Shown piece after piece: positions 8,128 through 15,828 of a stretch of DNA of 64,000 nt. The stretch comes from Pseudothauera hydrothermalis. Lineage in GTDB: Bacteria > Pseudomonadota > Gammaproteobacteria > Burkholderiales > Rhodocyclaceae. The notes below the pieces were generated by a model. It did not search any database, was not told where the DNA came from, and saw only the letters and a list, made by a program, of their open reading frames with translations. The DNA is taken from contig NZ_CP029331.1 in NCBI RefSeq assembly GCF_003345255.1, positions 620,001 to 684,000 of the forward strand, in the 5' to 3' direction. The translations under genes and the position numbers were made by a program. How positions within the stretch are numbered: position 1 is the stretch's first letter; each line of letters starts with the position of its first letter.

Positions 8128-8838
8128 ATGCCAACCCTTGCCAACGAACAATTGCCAGCCTTTGCCGCCGCCTTGATACGACTGCGCGGGGAAACGCAGG
8201 GGCGGATCGCCGAAGCCACCGGTATCCGCACCGCCAACCTCTCGGTCTGGCTGCGTGGCAAGGAACAGGTGATCTCCGCCAAACGACTAGTCGGCCTGTT
8301 GCACCACCTCGGTGTGGAAGGCGGGCGCCTGCGTACCGACGTGTTGCACCAGTGGCAGGATCGTGGGGCACTGGATGACAGCAAGCTCGTGCTAGGCAAG
8401 CTGCTGGCCGACAAGCAGCCGGTGTGGTTGTTTCAGGATGAGCAGCCGGGGCTTATCAAGACCCGCTTTCTGTTGGCTGGCGATGTGCTGATCCGCATGG
8501 AGATCGAACCGGGCGTCGATCAGGCCCTTGATCTGGCGACGGTCGTCAGGGTGGATCGTGTCATCAGCACCCCTGCAGCATTGGCCGGGGTGCCAATCGA
8601 CTCGTTGGCATCAGCACACAACGTCCTCTTGGCGCTGGCGGAGCAGGCCGCAGCGGACGTGGGTGACGAAGAACTGCTGGAAGGGCTGATGTTCCGTCTG
8701 ACCGAAACATTAGGCAGTAATGTCTCTTCAGCGCAGGGCTGGCGACAACTGGAGCAGGCGCTGAGGCGGTCCCTAGAGGCTGGCCTGGCCCCAGGTGACA
8801 TTGCGAGCTTACTCAAAGGGCACCTACAGAACAGATAG
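8128..8838 (+). CDS. XRE-like helix-turn-helix regulator
   Basis: A 236-residue protein with an N-terminal helix-turn-helix, IRLRGETQGRIAEATGIRTA followed by NLSVWLRGKEQVISAKRLVGLLHHLG, the typical Cro/XRE arrangement of two helices and a turn. The remaining 150 residues show no domain I can name. It probably controls itself and the divergent AAA+ gene through the two 17-bp repeats in between. The start at 8128 is preferred since it follows the operator region and begins the domain; the frame is open far upstream through the opposite gene. Its last 15 bp overlap the end of the convergent jetD. Confidence 0.75.
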   Translation: MPTLANEQLPAFAAALIRLRGETQGRIAEATGIRTANLSVWLRGKEQVISAKRLVGLLHHLGVEGGRLRTDVLHQWQDRGALDDSKLVLGKLLADKQPVWLFQDEQPGLIKTRFLLAGDVLIRMEIEPGVDQALDLATVVRVDRVISTPAALAGVPIDSLASAHNVLLALAEQAAADVGDEELLEGLMFRLTETLGSNVSSAQGWRQLEQALRRSLEAGLAPGDIASLLKGHLQNR

Positions 8839-9687
8839 CCAGACCGCTTCTTGTTCGAGCGCCCGTCCGGATTGGCGCATCTGTTCGGTTAACGGACCCA
8901 GATAATCAGGCAACTGCGGAACAGCACTGGTGAACTCCCGAAACGTATCCTGCCACAGCCGCTGGCTACCATAGCGTGCCAGTTTGCTTTGCCAGTCGGG
9001 CATCAGCCAGCATTCGCAAGTGTCGCCAAGCTGTGCAAAGAGTCGCGCGAAATTGGCCAGCCCCACGCCGTCATAGTCCGGGAACAGTACGACACGGCTT
9101 GCACGCGGGCGCTGCCTCAGCCAGGCGAGAAGCCGGCCATCAAGCTGTCCGCCGTAGTACAGCAGGGTGGCTTGCGTTCCTACTGGCAGCCAATCCGTGC
9201 GGTCAAACAGCGCCTGGTTCTCCACCAGCCAGAGCGGCTGCCCGCTTTGCCAGGTGTCGCCAGTTTCAATGCGCAGGCTGGCAGCCCCGAAGTGGTGCGT
9301 GAGCTGGCTGAGTGGCAGTTCGCTCCCGTGTTCGCCTTGCCGCCAGAGAACCTTTTCGCCAACGGCCTTGAGCAAGGGGTAGTAGCACTCATGCTGATGG
9401 TTGCGCGCTTTGCTGTCGCGCGCGTGGGCGATGTGTTGCGCCCGCAGCGGCAGGTCTTCCGTGGTCAGCATCCCGACCTGGGGGGAGAGTGCGCTCAGAT
9501 GGATATCGAATAGTCGCGGATCGCCAACACGGTAAACATCACCGCGCCCCTGACGCTGGCAGATTACCGCTCCTGTCTGCCGGGCAAAGCGATCCAGAGC
9601 GCTGCGCTGAGCGGCGGTGAAATGGCTGGCCGGCAGGGTTTGTTGGCCATGCAGTTTGAGCAAGGCTGCGCGCAGGGTTCGATCCAT
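8824..9687 (-). CDS. jetD: Wadjet/Mks TOPRIM nuclease subunit JetD (MksG-like)
   Basis: A 287-residue protein with a C-terminal TOPRIM fold: the glutamate in LWLVENQALFD (E156) and the DxD pair in VVLFPDYDGVGLANF (D204, D206) are the metal-binding acidic residues. In Wadjet (JetABCD) and MksBEFG systems this subunit cuts closed circular DNA once the SMC motor has extruded it. It is the last gene of the jet operon, starting 2 bp after jetC ends. It is shorter than many JetD proteins, with a reduced N-terminal arm domain, so assignment to a numbered Wadjet type is not attempted. Confidence 0.85.
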   Translation of the reverse strand: MDRTLRAALLKLHGQQTLPASHFTAAQRSALDRFARQTGAVICQRQGRGDVYRVGDPRLFDIHLSALSPQVGMLTTEDLPLRAQHIAHARDSKARNHQHECYYPLLKAVGEKVLWRQGEHGSELPLSQLTHHFGAASLRIETGDTWQSGQPLWLVENQALFDRTDWLPVGTQATLLYYGGQLDGRLLAWLRQRPRASRVVLFPDYDGVGLANFARLFAQLGDTCECWLMPDWQSKLARYGSQRLWQDTFREFTSAVPQLPDYLGPLTEQMRQSGRALEQEAVWLSVL

Positions 9688-9689
9688 GC

Positions 9690-12443
9690 TCAGGCGTCCA
9701 GCGGTTCGATGATCTGCCAGCTATGACGGCTGATCTGGTTGCTGCCGTTGCGCGTGTGAATCGGCACGCAGTAGCGCACGGTCGTCAGCGGCGCGGGTGA
9801 GGCAAAAATCAGCGAGAAGCCGAACTCCGCCGCCGTGTCGATCAGGCTGCGCTGATTGCGGGCGTCCAGGGCCAGTGCCTCGTCCAGGTAGCAGATGCCC
9901 TGGATGGGGCGACGCTGATCCTGCATCAGATGCAGCATCGCCAGCCCCGTCACCAGTTTGGCCATCAGCACGGTGCCATTGGAGGCGGCACTGTCGAGGT
10001 CATCGAAGGCTTCCGGCTCGCGGTCTGCCTTGCCGACCCAGAAGCGCAGGCGAAACAGGTCGGCCACGCGCAGGCCGTGGCGGGCATTGCCCTCTTCGAT
10101 CAGCAGGGTCTTGGCGCGATTGAGCTGCTCGTCGTCAAGGACGCTCTGCTGGTTGAACAGCTCGAAGGTTTCGCCGCTGTCCACAGTGGCGGCGGTACTG
10201 ATCAGCAGTTCGATGGCTTCGACCAGAATGGTTTCGTCTTCGGGTTCGATCTTGAACACTGCCAGATCGGAAAGTTGCCGACCGCTGATCTTGCGGTTGA
10301 ACTCGCGCATCCGGCGCTTGAAAGCAAACAGACCGTCGCGCAGTTCGCGCAGGCAGGCGGCCACATTCACCACCGCCGAGCGCACTTTCTTTTCCAGGGC
10401 TTCGGCTTCCTGCGGCAGGTGATGGGCGAATTCAACGAGACGAACAATCTCGTTTTCCGGTTCGCCGACAAACTGATACTTGGTCAATCCGCCGCTATGG
10501 ATTTCACCCAGCAGATGGCGAATCTGCTCATCCAGCTCCAGCAACTGGCGGCAGTCAGTCAGATAAGTCTGCAGCCGTTCGGCCAGTTGTTCCGGCGCAA
10601 ACTCGGGCTGGGCCAGCCAGGGGTGGTGTGGCAACTCGGCCAGCCAGGCAAAGGGGCCTTCGTGGTCGATGCGCTGATGACGGCGTTGCTCGATCTGCCG
10701 GTGTTGCTGCTGCAAGGCCGCCAAATCCTGTTGCCGCTGCTGCCGCTGCTGATCCAATGCGCGGTGCCGCTCTGCCGACTGCGCCAGACTGGCGCCGAGG
10801 TCGGCGAGCTTTTGCGCCAGTGTCTGCAGCCGCTCCTCGCGCTCGGCCTCGCTTTGCCGCAAGTCCTGCATGTGCGCGTAGTCCCGCAATTCGGCATCCA
10901 GTTCGGCTAGTTGCTGCTCCAGCGCTTGGCGTTGCTGTTTGACGTTTTCCAGAGCCAGTGCGGTGGCCAATTGCTCTTGCAGCTGAGCCTGCTGTTGCTG
11001 CAACTCCTGCTGCAATTCGCTCAGTTCCGCCAGGGTCCGTTGCTGATACTGTGCCGGCAGGGCTTCCAGCCGCAATTGCAAGCCAGGCAAATTGAATTGT
11101 CCGGCATTCGCATCGACCAAGGCCGCAAGCAGGGCCTTGCCATCAAGGCGGAAATCCTCGCTGCCCAGGGTCAGTACCGACTTGGCCAGCACCTTGTTCA
11201 GCGCGTTGAGCTGTTCCGCAGACACGACACTGGCCAGTTGCTGATACAGGTTCTGCCCCTGGGTGCGCAACTCCTGCGCCAGCTGCTCGGATTCCCGTTC
11301 GATCCGGGCCAGCTCGCGCTCGATGGCCGCAGGCGTGCGGCTCTGGGCCTGGCCGATCCGTACCACCAGCGCATCCCGTTGTTCTTGCAGCTCGCGGCGG
11401 CGCGCCTCCAACAGGGCGCGCTCAGGGATCAAAGCAAAACGCTGCTGCAACGCGCGCAACTGTTCGCTTTGTTGGCGGAGCTGCTTTTGTTCCAACTCGC
11501 TTTCTTTTTTCTCGCCAGCCGACTGCATATCCTGTTCGCGCAGGCGGGTTAGCTCGACTTCGCACTGCGCCAACTCATGCTGTAAGGTTTGCTGGCGGGT
11601 CTCGTAATGCTGTTGCCACTGACCCAGTGCCGCGTCGATCAAGGGGCGCCAGCACAGCAATTTGCCGCGCAACACCAAGCGGGCCTCCTGCTTCTGTTCC
11701 AGTTCGCTCAGAGTGGCTTGCAGCCGCACGGCGGCCAGGTACTGACTGCGTTCGGCGTTGAGGTCGGCAAACGCTTTGTCCCATTCGGCCTTGAAGTCGA
11801 TGCTGGCATCCGGCAGATCGCGGCGGAAAATCTGCAGCAGATAGTCCTTTACCTCGCTGGAGCGCAGTTTGTCCAAGCGCAGTGTGCGGGTCAGCACCCG
11901 CTGAAAAACGCTGGCATCGCTGGCATGCTCCAGCCGGAAAACGCAGAAGTCCTGCTGACTGGCGAGCTTGCGGCTGCGCCCGCCATACACCATGTCGGCA
12001 AATTCGCTGCTGCTGTAGCTGAACACCCGGCGCCCAAAGCTCGCCAGATGGCTGGCCAGTTGCGGTTGTGCCACCAAGGTGCCATCCGGCAGGCAGAACT
12101 CCTCGACCTTCAGCGGCCCGGCATAGGCGAAATACTCGTACTCGAAGCTTACCCCTTTGCCCACGCAGCCCAGCACTACGGTGCCGGACTCCGGCAGCGA
12201 CACCTCCAGCAGCACATACGCGCTGTTGTTGGGGAAATAGAAGCGCCGGCTCTTGTCTACGTCGTGCGCGCCGAAATCCATGCGGCGGCGGTCGATGATC
12301 AGCAGAAACTGCAGGGCATTGATCAGGCTGGTCTTGCCGGTATTGTTGGGCGCCACCAGAGAGACCGCACCATCGAGCGGCAGCTCGGCGCGCGAGTAGC
12401 CGGCACTCCCCAGCAGGACCAGACGTTGGAAGCCGTACTGCAT
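9690..12443 (-). CDS. jetC: Wadjet/Mks SMC-type ATPase JetC (MksB-like)
   Basis: A 917-residue SMC-like ATPase. Walker A is APNNTGKTS at residues 31-39 within SLVAPNNTGKTSLINALQFL, the usual MksB/JetC opening. The middle (roughly residues 260-720) is glutamine-, leucine- and glutamate-rich coiled coil broken by a hinge-like segment. The C-terminal head holds NGTVLMAKLVTGLAMLHL (signature region) and Walker B GICYLDEALALD. It is the DNA-loop-extruding motor of the complex. Start: ATG at 12443 shares its A with the jetB stop (TGATG), indicating coupled translation; an in-frame extension to 12731 would run through jetB and is rejected. Confidence 0.9.
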   Translation of the reverse strand: MQYGFQRLVLLGSAGYSRAELPLDGAVSLVAPNNTGKTSLINALQFLLIIDRRRMDFGAHDVDKSRRFYFPNNSAYVLLEVSLPESGTVVLGCVGKGVSFEYEYFAYAGPLKVEEFCLPDGTLVAQPQLASHLASFGRRVFSYSSSEFADMVYGGRSRKLASQQDFCVFRLEHASDASVFQRVLTRTLRLDKLRSSEVKDYLLQIFRRDLPDASIDFKAEWDKAFADLNAERSQYLAAVRLQATLSELEQKQEARLVLRGKLLCWRPLIDAALGQWQQHYETRQQTLQHELAQCEVELTRLREQDMQSAGEKKESELEQKQLRQQSEQLRALQQRFALIPERALLEARRRELQEQRDALVVRIGQAQSRTPAAIERELARIERESEQLAQELRTQGQNLYQQLASVVSAEQLNALNKVLAKSVLTLGSEDFRLDGKALLAALVDANAGQFNLPGLQLRLEALPAQYQQRTLAELSELQQELQQQQAQLQEQLATALALENVKQQRQALEQQLAELDAELRDYAHMQDLRQSEAEREERLQTLAQKLADLGASLAQSAERHRALDQQRQQRQQDLAALQQQHRQIEQRRHQRIDHEGPFAWLAELPHHPWLAQPEFAPEQLAERLQTYLTDCRQLLELDEQIRHLLGEIHSGGLTKYQFVGEPENEIVRLVEFAHHLPQEAEALEKKVRSAVVNVAACLRELRDGLFAFKRRMREFNRKISGRQLSDLAVFKIEPEDETILVEAIELLISTAATVDSGETFELFNQQSVLDDEQLNRAKTLLIEEGNARHGLRVADLFRLRFWVGKADREPEAFDDLDSAASNGTVLMAKLVTGLAMLHLMQDQRRPIQGICYLDEALALDARNQRSLIDTAAEFGFSLIFASPAPLTTVRYCVPIHTRNGSNQISRHSWQIIEPLDA

Positions 12444-13057
12444 CAGGTGTTCTCCTCGTCGTCTGGTGCATCCGCAGTCCAGTCTTCCGCTGCAGGCGTG
12501 CTCTCTTCGTCGCCATCGGTCTTGGCCGTCAACGCCAGGCTTTCGAAATGATCGAGGTAACGGCATACAGCGGGCAGCAGTCGCCAGCCCGCCGGCTCTG
12601 CCACGGCAAAGCCGAGGTTGCAGGCGCGGCCCATCAGCTCCACCAGGGCGTCGAGGTTGAGGCCCTCGGCATCCAGCAGGTCTTGCTGTTGCTTGTAGAC
12701 CTCGGCCAGCCAGGCGCTGTCGATCAGCCAATCGGTAAAGCGCTGCAGGGCCTTGCCGGCGTTGGCCTGGGCATCGAAGATCACCATGAACAGCAAGGCC
12801 AGCTGGCGGCTGATCTTGCCGATGTTGCTGTTGGCGTCACTGTTGTGAAACCAGGCAAAGCCCCTGGCATCCAGGCGCAGTTCGAACCCCAGCGCGGCAA
12901 ACAAGCCGACATAGCTGGCCTCGTGCTGTTCCAGCTCCGCCCACAGCGCGGGCTCGGCCATTCGATTCAGGTGTTTGCCGGAGAGAAACAAGCGGAACAG
13001 CTCGGCCAATGCCGGCATTTGCGACAGGGTGGCTGCCAGAGCGTGTGGGATCGTCAT
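12443..13057 (-). CDS. jetB: Wadjet/Mks subunit JetB (MksE/KITE-like, DUF4194-type)
   Basis: A 204-residue acidic-tailed protein in the jetB/mksE position between jetA and jetC. In known complexes this subunit is a dimer of tandem winged-helix (KITE) proteins that binds the kleisin JetA. Seen here: helix-rich N-terminus, the segment LGFELRLDARGFAWFHN and a C-terminus ending in acidic residues. Function rests mainly on position and size; sequence motifs are weak. It overlaps jetA by 4 bp (ATGA) and jetC by 1 bp. Confidence 0.8.
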   Translation of the reverse strand: MTIPHALAATLSQMPALAELFRLFLSGKHLNRMAEPALWAELEQHEASYVGLFAALGFELRLDARGFAWFHNSDANSNIGKISRQLALLFMVIFDAQANAGKALQRFTDWLIDSAWLAEVYKQQQDLLDAEGLNLDALVELMGRACNLGFAVAEPAGWRLLPAVCRYLDHFESLALTAKTDGDEESTPAAEDWTADAPDDEENT

Positions 13058-13773
13058 TGCGGGATACTCACGCGGTGAGGGTGATGCAGGACGCGAATCG
13101 TCTGCAGCGTGGTTTTTTCAGGCTGGCTGGCTGCCTCGAACTGCCAGCAGGGCTCATGTTGCAGGTCATGGAACAGGCGCAGCAGGGTGGCATCCTGCAG
13201 GTGGGCGTAATGGCGGTGTAGCCAATCGAGCAGATTTTCCACTGGCAGGCTGCGGGCCAGATGCGCACGAATAGCGGCTTCGTCCACCTGCTCCAGCAAG
13301 GGAGTGTCATCGCCGGGCTCATCCTTCGGAAAGGCCACCGCTTGCGGCTGGTATTGGTGCGCGGCAGCCATGACCGCCCGTACCTCATCGCCCAATTGCA
13401 ATTTGAAACCGCGCTCATTGCGCCAGACGGGGAGTGCGGTCTCATCCGCCGGGCGCGACAGTGCGCGACGCAGGCCGCGTTTGCGCACCTGCCCCAACAG
13501 CAAGCTGATGGCACTGGTCAGTGCGTTGTGCTGACGCAGCTCTTCGCGCAGGGGCAGCAGTGTATCGGCGCACTGTTGCGCCACCAGCCGGCCAAAGCGC
13601 CGCAGCTCCTTGGCCTGGTGCGCCACCTGACGTAACTGCAGGCGATGCGAGTAGAGCGCACCCTGTACCGACAATTGCTCTAGGCTCAAGTCGAGCGCAC
13701 GCTCCGCTTCTTCCAGATAGCGATAGAAGGTGCCCTGCGAGCCGCTGTCCATCATCTGGTTCATCGGCTCCAC
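13054..13773 (-). pseudogene. jetA: 3' fragment of interrupted jetA (kleisin subunit)
   Basis: This is the C-terminal 239 codons of jetA, beginning at the valine GTG at 13771-13773 that directly follows the IS630 insertion point and ending with a 4-bp ATGA overlap into jetB. The protein begins VEPMNQMMDSGSQG and is helical with a basic, winged-helix-like C-terminal half, as expected for the kleisin part that contacts the SMC head. The GTG could act as a start, but no good ribosome-binding site precedes it, so separate production of this part is doubtful. Joined to 14873-15415 it makes a 419-residue JetA. Confidence 0.85.
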
Positions 13774-13776
13774 ATA

Positions 13777-13800
13777 CTGAGTTTCCCATAAGTAGTGTCA
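13777..13800 (+). repeat. left terminal inverted repeat of the IS630 element
   Basis: Begins CTGAGTTTCCC and ends ATAAGTAGTGTCA; pairs with 14853-14876. Confidence 0.88.
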
Positions 13801-13820
13801 TGTGAGCGATAATATGGCCT

Positions 13821-14855
13821 ATGAAATGCAAACGACTTTCCGACGGCCGAGCTCTCGATCATCACACCTTGCAGGTCATGCGGCAGCAGGCCGTCAAAGC
13901 GGTACGTGACGGGCAGACGGTGCAAAGCGTCGCGGCGGCGTATGGCGTGAATGAGCGCAGCGTTTTCCGGTGGCTCGCCGATTTTGCCAATGGCGGACAG
14001 AACGCATTGCTCGCCAAGCCGATTCCGGGACGCCCGAGCAAACTCAGCGCCGAGGAGCTTTCGTGGATTGCCAATGCGGTTCGTGACCACAACCCGCAGC
14101 AGTTCAAGTTCGAGTTCGGCTTGTGGACGCTGTCTCTGATTCGTCACTTGATCAAACGCCAATTCAAGAAAGAGCTGTCGGTCTCCTCGGTTCACCGCCT
14201 GATGAAGATCCTGGGTTTCAGCGCCCAGAAGCCGCTCTACCAGGCGTGGCAGCAAGACCCCGTCCTGGTGCGCACTTGGGAGACGGAGACCTACCCCGCG
14301 ATTCGCGCTGAAGCCAAGCGGCTCGGAGCAACGATCTACTTTGGCGACGAGTCGGGCATCCGCTCGGACTACCACACCGGCACGACTTGGGCGCCACAAG
14401 GCCGGACGCCGGTGGTGCAGGCGACGGGTCGGCGCTTCTCGCTGAACATGATCTCGGCCGTCGGCACGCAGGGCGAATTTCGGTTCATGCTGCATGAGGG
14501 CTCGGTCGGTGCGAAAGTGTTCGTCGAGTTCCTCAAGCGCTTGATGCTCAATGCCGAGAAACCGGTCTTTCTGATCGTCGATGGTCATCCGATTCACAAG
14601 GCAAAGATGGTCAAGAGCTACATCGAGAGCTTGGACGGCAAGCTCAAGTTGTTCTATTTGCCGCCTTACTCGCCGCAGCTGAACCCGGACGAAACAGTCT
14701 GGGCTCATGTGAAGCGGAAGGTTTCGAGCCAGTTGGTCGAGAGCGCCGAGGAGATGAAGCGACTCGCACTCCGTGCTTTGCGTAGCATCCAGAAGCTCCC
14801 CGAACTCGTGAAGTCATTTTTTAGGCAGCCAGAGTGCCGCTATATCCTGGGCTGA
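13821..14855 (+). CDS. IS630-family DDE transposase
   Basis: A 344-residue transposase. The N-terminal third is a helix-turn-helix pair (VQSVAAAYGVNERSVFRWLADF and a second, SVSSVHRLMKILGF) that binds the ends. The catalytic RNase-H-like domain shows the DDE residues in IYFGDESGIRSD, VFLIVDGHPIHKA and LPPYSPQLNPDETVW, the last being a very typical IS630 motif. No frameshift or stop is seen, so it is probably active. The TGA stop at 14853-14855 lies within the right terminal repeat. It is transcribed against jetA and could produce antisense RNA over its 5' part. Confidence 0.93.
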   Translation: MKCKRLSDGRALDHHTLQVMRQQAVKAVRDGQTVQSVAAAYGVNERSVFRWLADFANGGQNALLAKPIPGRPSKLSAEELSWIANAVRDHNPQQFKFEFGLWTLSLIRHLIKRQFKKELSVSSVHRLMKILGFSAQKPLYQAWQQDPVLVRTWETETYPAIRAEAKRLGATIYFGDESGIRSDYHTGTTWAPQGRTPVVQATGRRFSLNMISAVGTQGEFRFMLHEGSVGAKVFVEFLKRLMLNAEKPVFLIVDGHPIHKAKMVKSYIESLDGKLKLFYLPPYSPQLNPDETVWAHVKRKVSSQLVESAEEMKRLALRALRSIQKLPELVKSFFRQPECRYILG

Positions 14856-14876
14856 CACTACTTATTGAAAAGTTAG
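14853..14876 (-). repeat. right terminal inverted repeat of the IS630 element
   Basis: On the minus strand begins CTAACTTTTCA and ends ATAAGTAGTGTCA; includes the transposase stop codon. Confidence 0.88.
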
Positions 14877-15415
14877 TAATGATCGTAGGCTTCCAGCACC
14901 TCGCGGTAGCGCTGGCTGATCGGCATGCTGCTGTCGGCGCTTTTAGCGTTTTCCGCCAGTTCAAAGAGCGCGTGCCGGTCCTGATCGAGCTGCAGGCTGA
15001 TCTGGCGGAAGAGTTCTGCCAGCTTGTTGGCGGCTCCGCGCACGCGATCCATGTCGGCCCCGAGCATCCCTTCATTGAGTGCTTCGGTGGCTTCACGGAT
15101 GGCCGCAACACGCGCCTGCAGTACGGCAGCCAGGCCCAGCTCATGTTCACGGGTGAGCCCGCGCACGAACTCCAGCACATAGGCATTGAGCTGCAGATCG
15201 CTGCTGCGCGGCAAGGTTTGCAGGATGTCCGCATTGACCAGGGCACGCAGCACCGCGCCCTGCGTTTCGGCATCCCGTTGCCCGGATACCTTGGCAATGC
15301 CGTTCAACACCTGATCGCTGGTCAGCACGGCAAACTCGCGCGACAGCCGCACCAAAAGCTCCACGGTGTCCCAATGGGTGTAAAGCGCGTAGACCAGCGA
15401 GCGAGGGTTGGCCAT
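14873..15415 (-). pseudogene. jetA: 5' fragment of interrupted jetA (kleisin subunit)
   Basis: The first 180 codons of jetA, from ATG at 15415. Reading runs AYDHY, where the final tyrosine uses the duplicated TA plus the first element base, then hits a TAA within the element (14873-14875). The fragment starts MANPRSLVYALYTHWDTVELLVRLSREFAVLT, a winged-helix-like N-terminus expected for JetA/MksF. As the complex needs a continuous kleisin linking the SMC heads, a truncated protein is expected to be inactive. It is the first gene of the jet operon; the structured region at 15444-15822 lies upstream. Confidence 0.85.
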
Positions 15416-15443
15416 GTCAGTTCAGTCTCCCACCACCGAGCAG

Positions 15444-15660
15444 GCATGCCCTGTGCGGCATGCTCTCACCCGCCAGCCGCACAGGGCGGCAACCCGGCGC
15501 ATGGCCGCAGCGGGGTTTCATAAGGTGCAGGCTGGACGCATCGACCATTCGTTGTCCCCACGCCGCCGCGCCCGATTTCTGGCGAAATCGAGCCCAGCGG
15601 CCACATTCTTTGTGCTCTCGCGAGCCAGCACAAAGAATATGCTCATCGCGCCGGGGACAA
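15444..15660. other. structured non-coding region with nested inverted repeats upstream of jetA
   Basis: The 413-bp gap between the DUF262 gene and jetA has no convincing gene. Its left part carries: CCCTGTGCGGC (15449-15459) with GCCGCACAGGG (15476-15486), perfect over 11 bp; CGATTTC/GAAATCG (15573-15590), 4-base loop; ATTCTTTGTGCT (15605-15616) with AGCACAAAGAAT (15627-15638), perfect over 12 bp; and an outer pair TTGTCCCC (15552-15559) / GGGGACAA (15653-15660) that encloses the last two. The set would fold as a branched hairpin either as RNA or as cruciform DNA. It may be a promoter/leader of the jet operon, a small RNA, or the remnant of a small mobile repeat. Confidence 0.5.
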
Positions 15661-15701
15661 GCGACTCTCGGCCTGCGTCCCACCCGGAATGTGTCAGGCA
15701 T

Positions 15702-15822
15702 GGTGGCAACACTGTGTGCACAAAGTGGCGTCAATGTGGTGAACAGCGTGGCAACATTGTGTTGAACATGGCGGCAGCATTGTGGCGACATGTGGGTCAC
15801 AGCGTGGCAACAAGGTGGCGCT
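15702..15822. repeat. degenerate 11-12 bp tandem array (GTGGCAACA-type units)
   Basis: About ten imperfect units of the form GTGGCAACATT follow one another (for example GTGGCAACACT, GTGGCGTCAAT, GTGGTGAACAGC, GTGGCAACATT, GTGGCGACAT, GTGGCAACAAG). The period is close to one DNA helical turn, so the same face would be presented repeatedly, as in iterons or cooperative operators. The array lies immediately before the end of the DUF262 gene and upstream of the hairpin region and jetA. Confidence 0.5.
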
Positions 15823-15828
15823 GACAGC

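Larger units (their letters stand above)
13777..14876 (+). mobile_element. IS630-family insertion sequence, 1100 bp, in jetA
   Basis: The element is bounded by 24-bp terminal inverted repeats that match at 20 positions (inner 13 bases ATAAGTAGTGTCA identical), and flanked by TA on both sides (13775-13776 and 14877-14878), the target duplication of the IS630/Tc1 superfamily. It holds a single intact transposase gene on the plus strand, opposite to jetA. Deleting 13777-14876 and one TA gives ...CAT TAT GTG GAG... in jetA, reading Y-D-H-Y-V-E-P without frameshift. The intact gene and ends suggest a recent insertion. Confidence 0.92.

Noticed and set aside
15702-15822. CRISPR array
   Set aside because: Units of 11-12 bp without unique spacers and no cas genes nearby.
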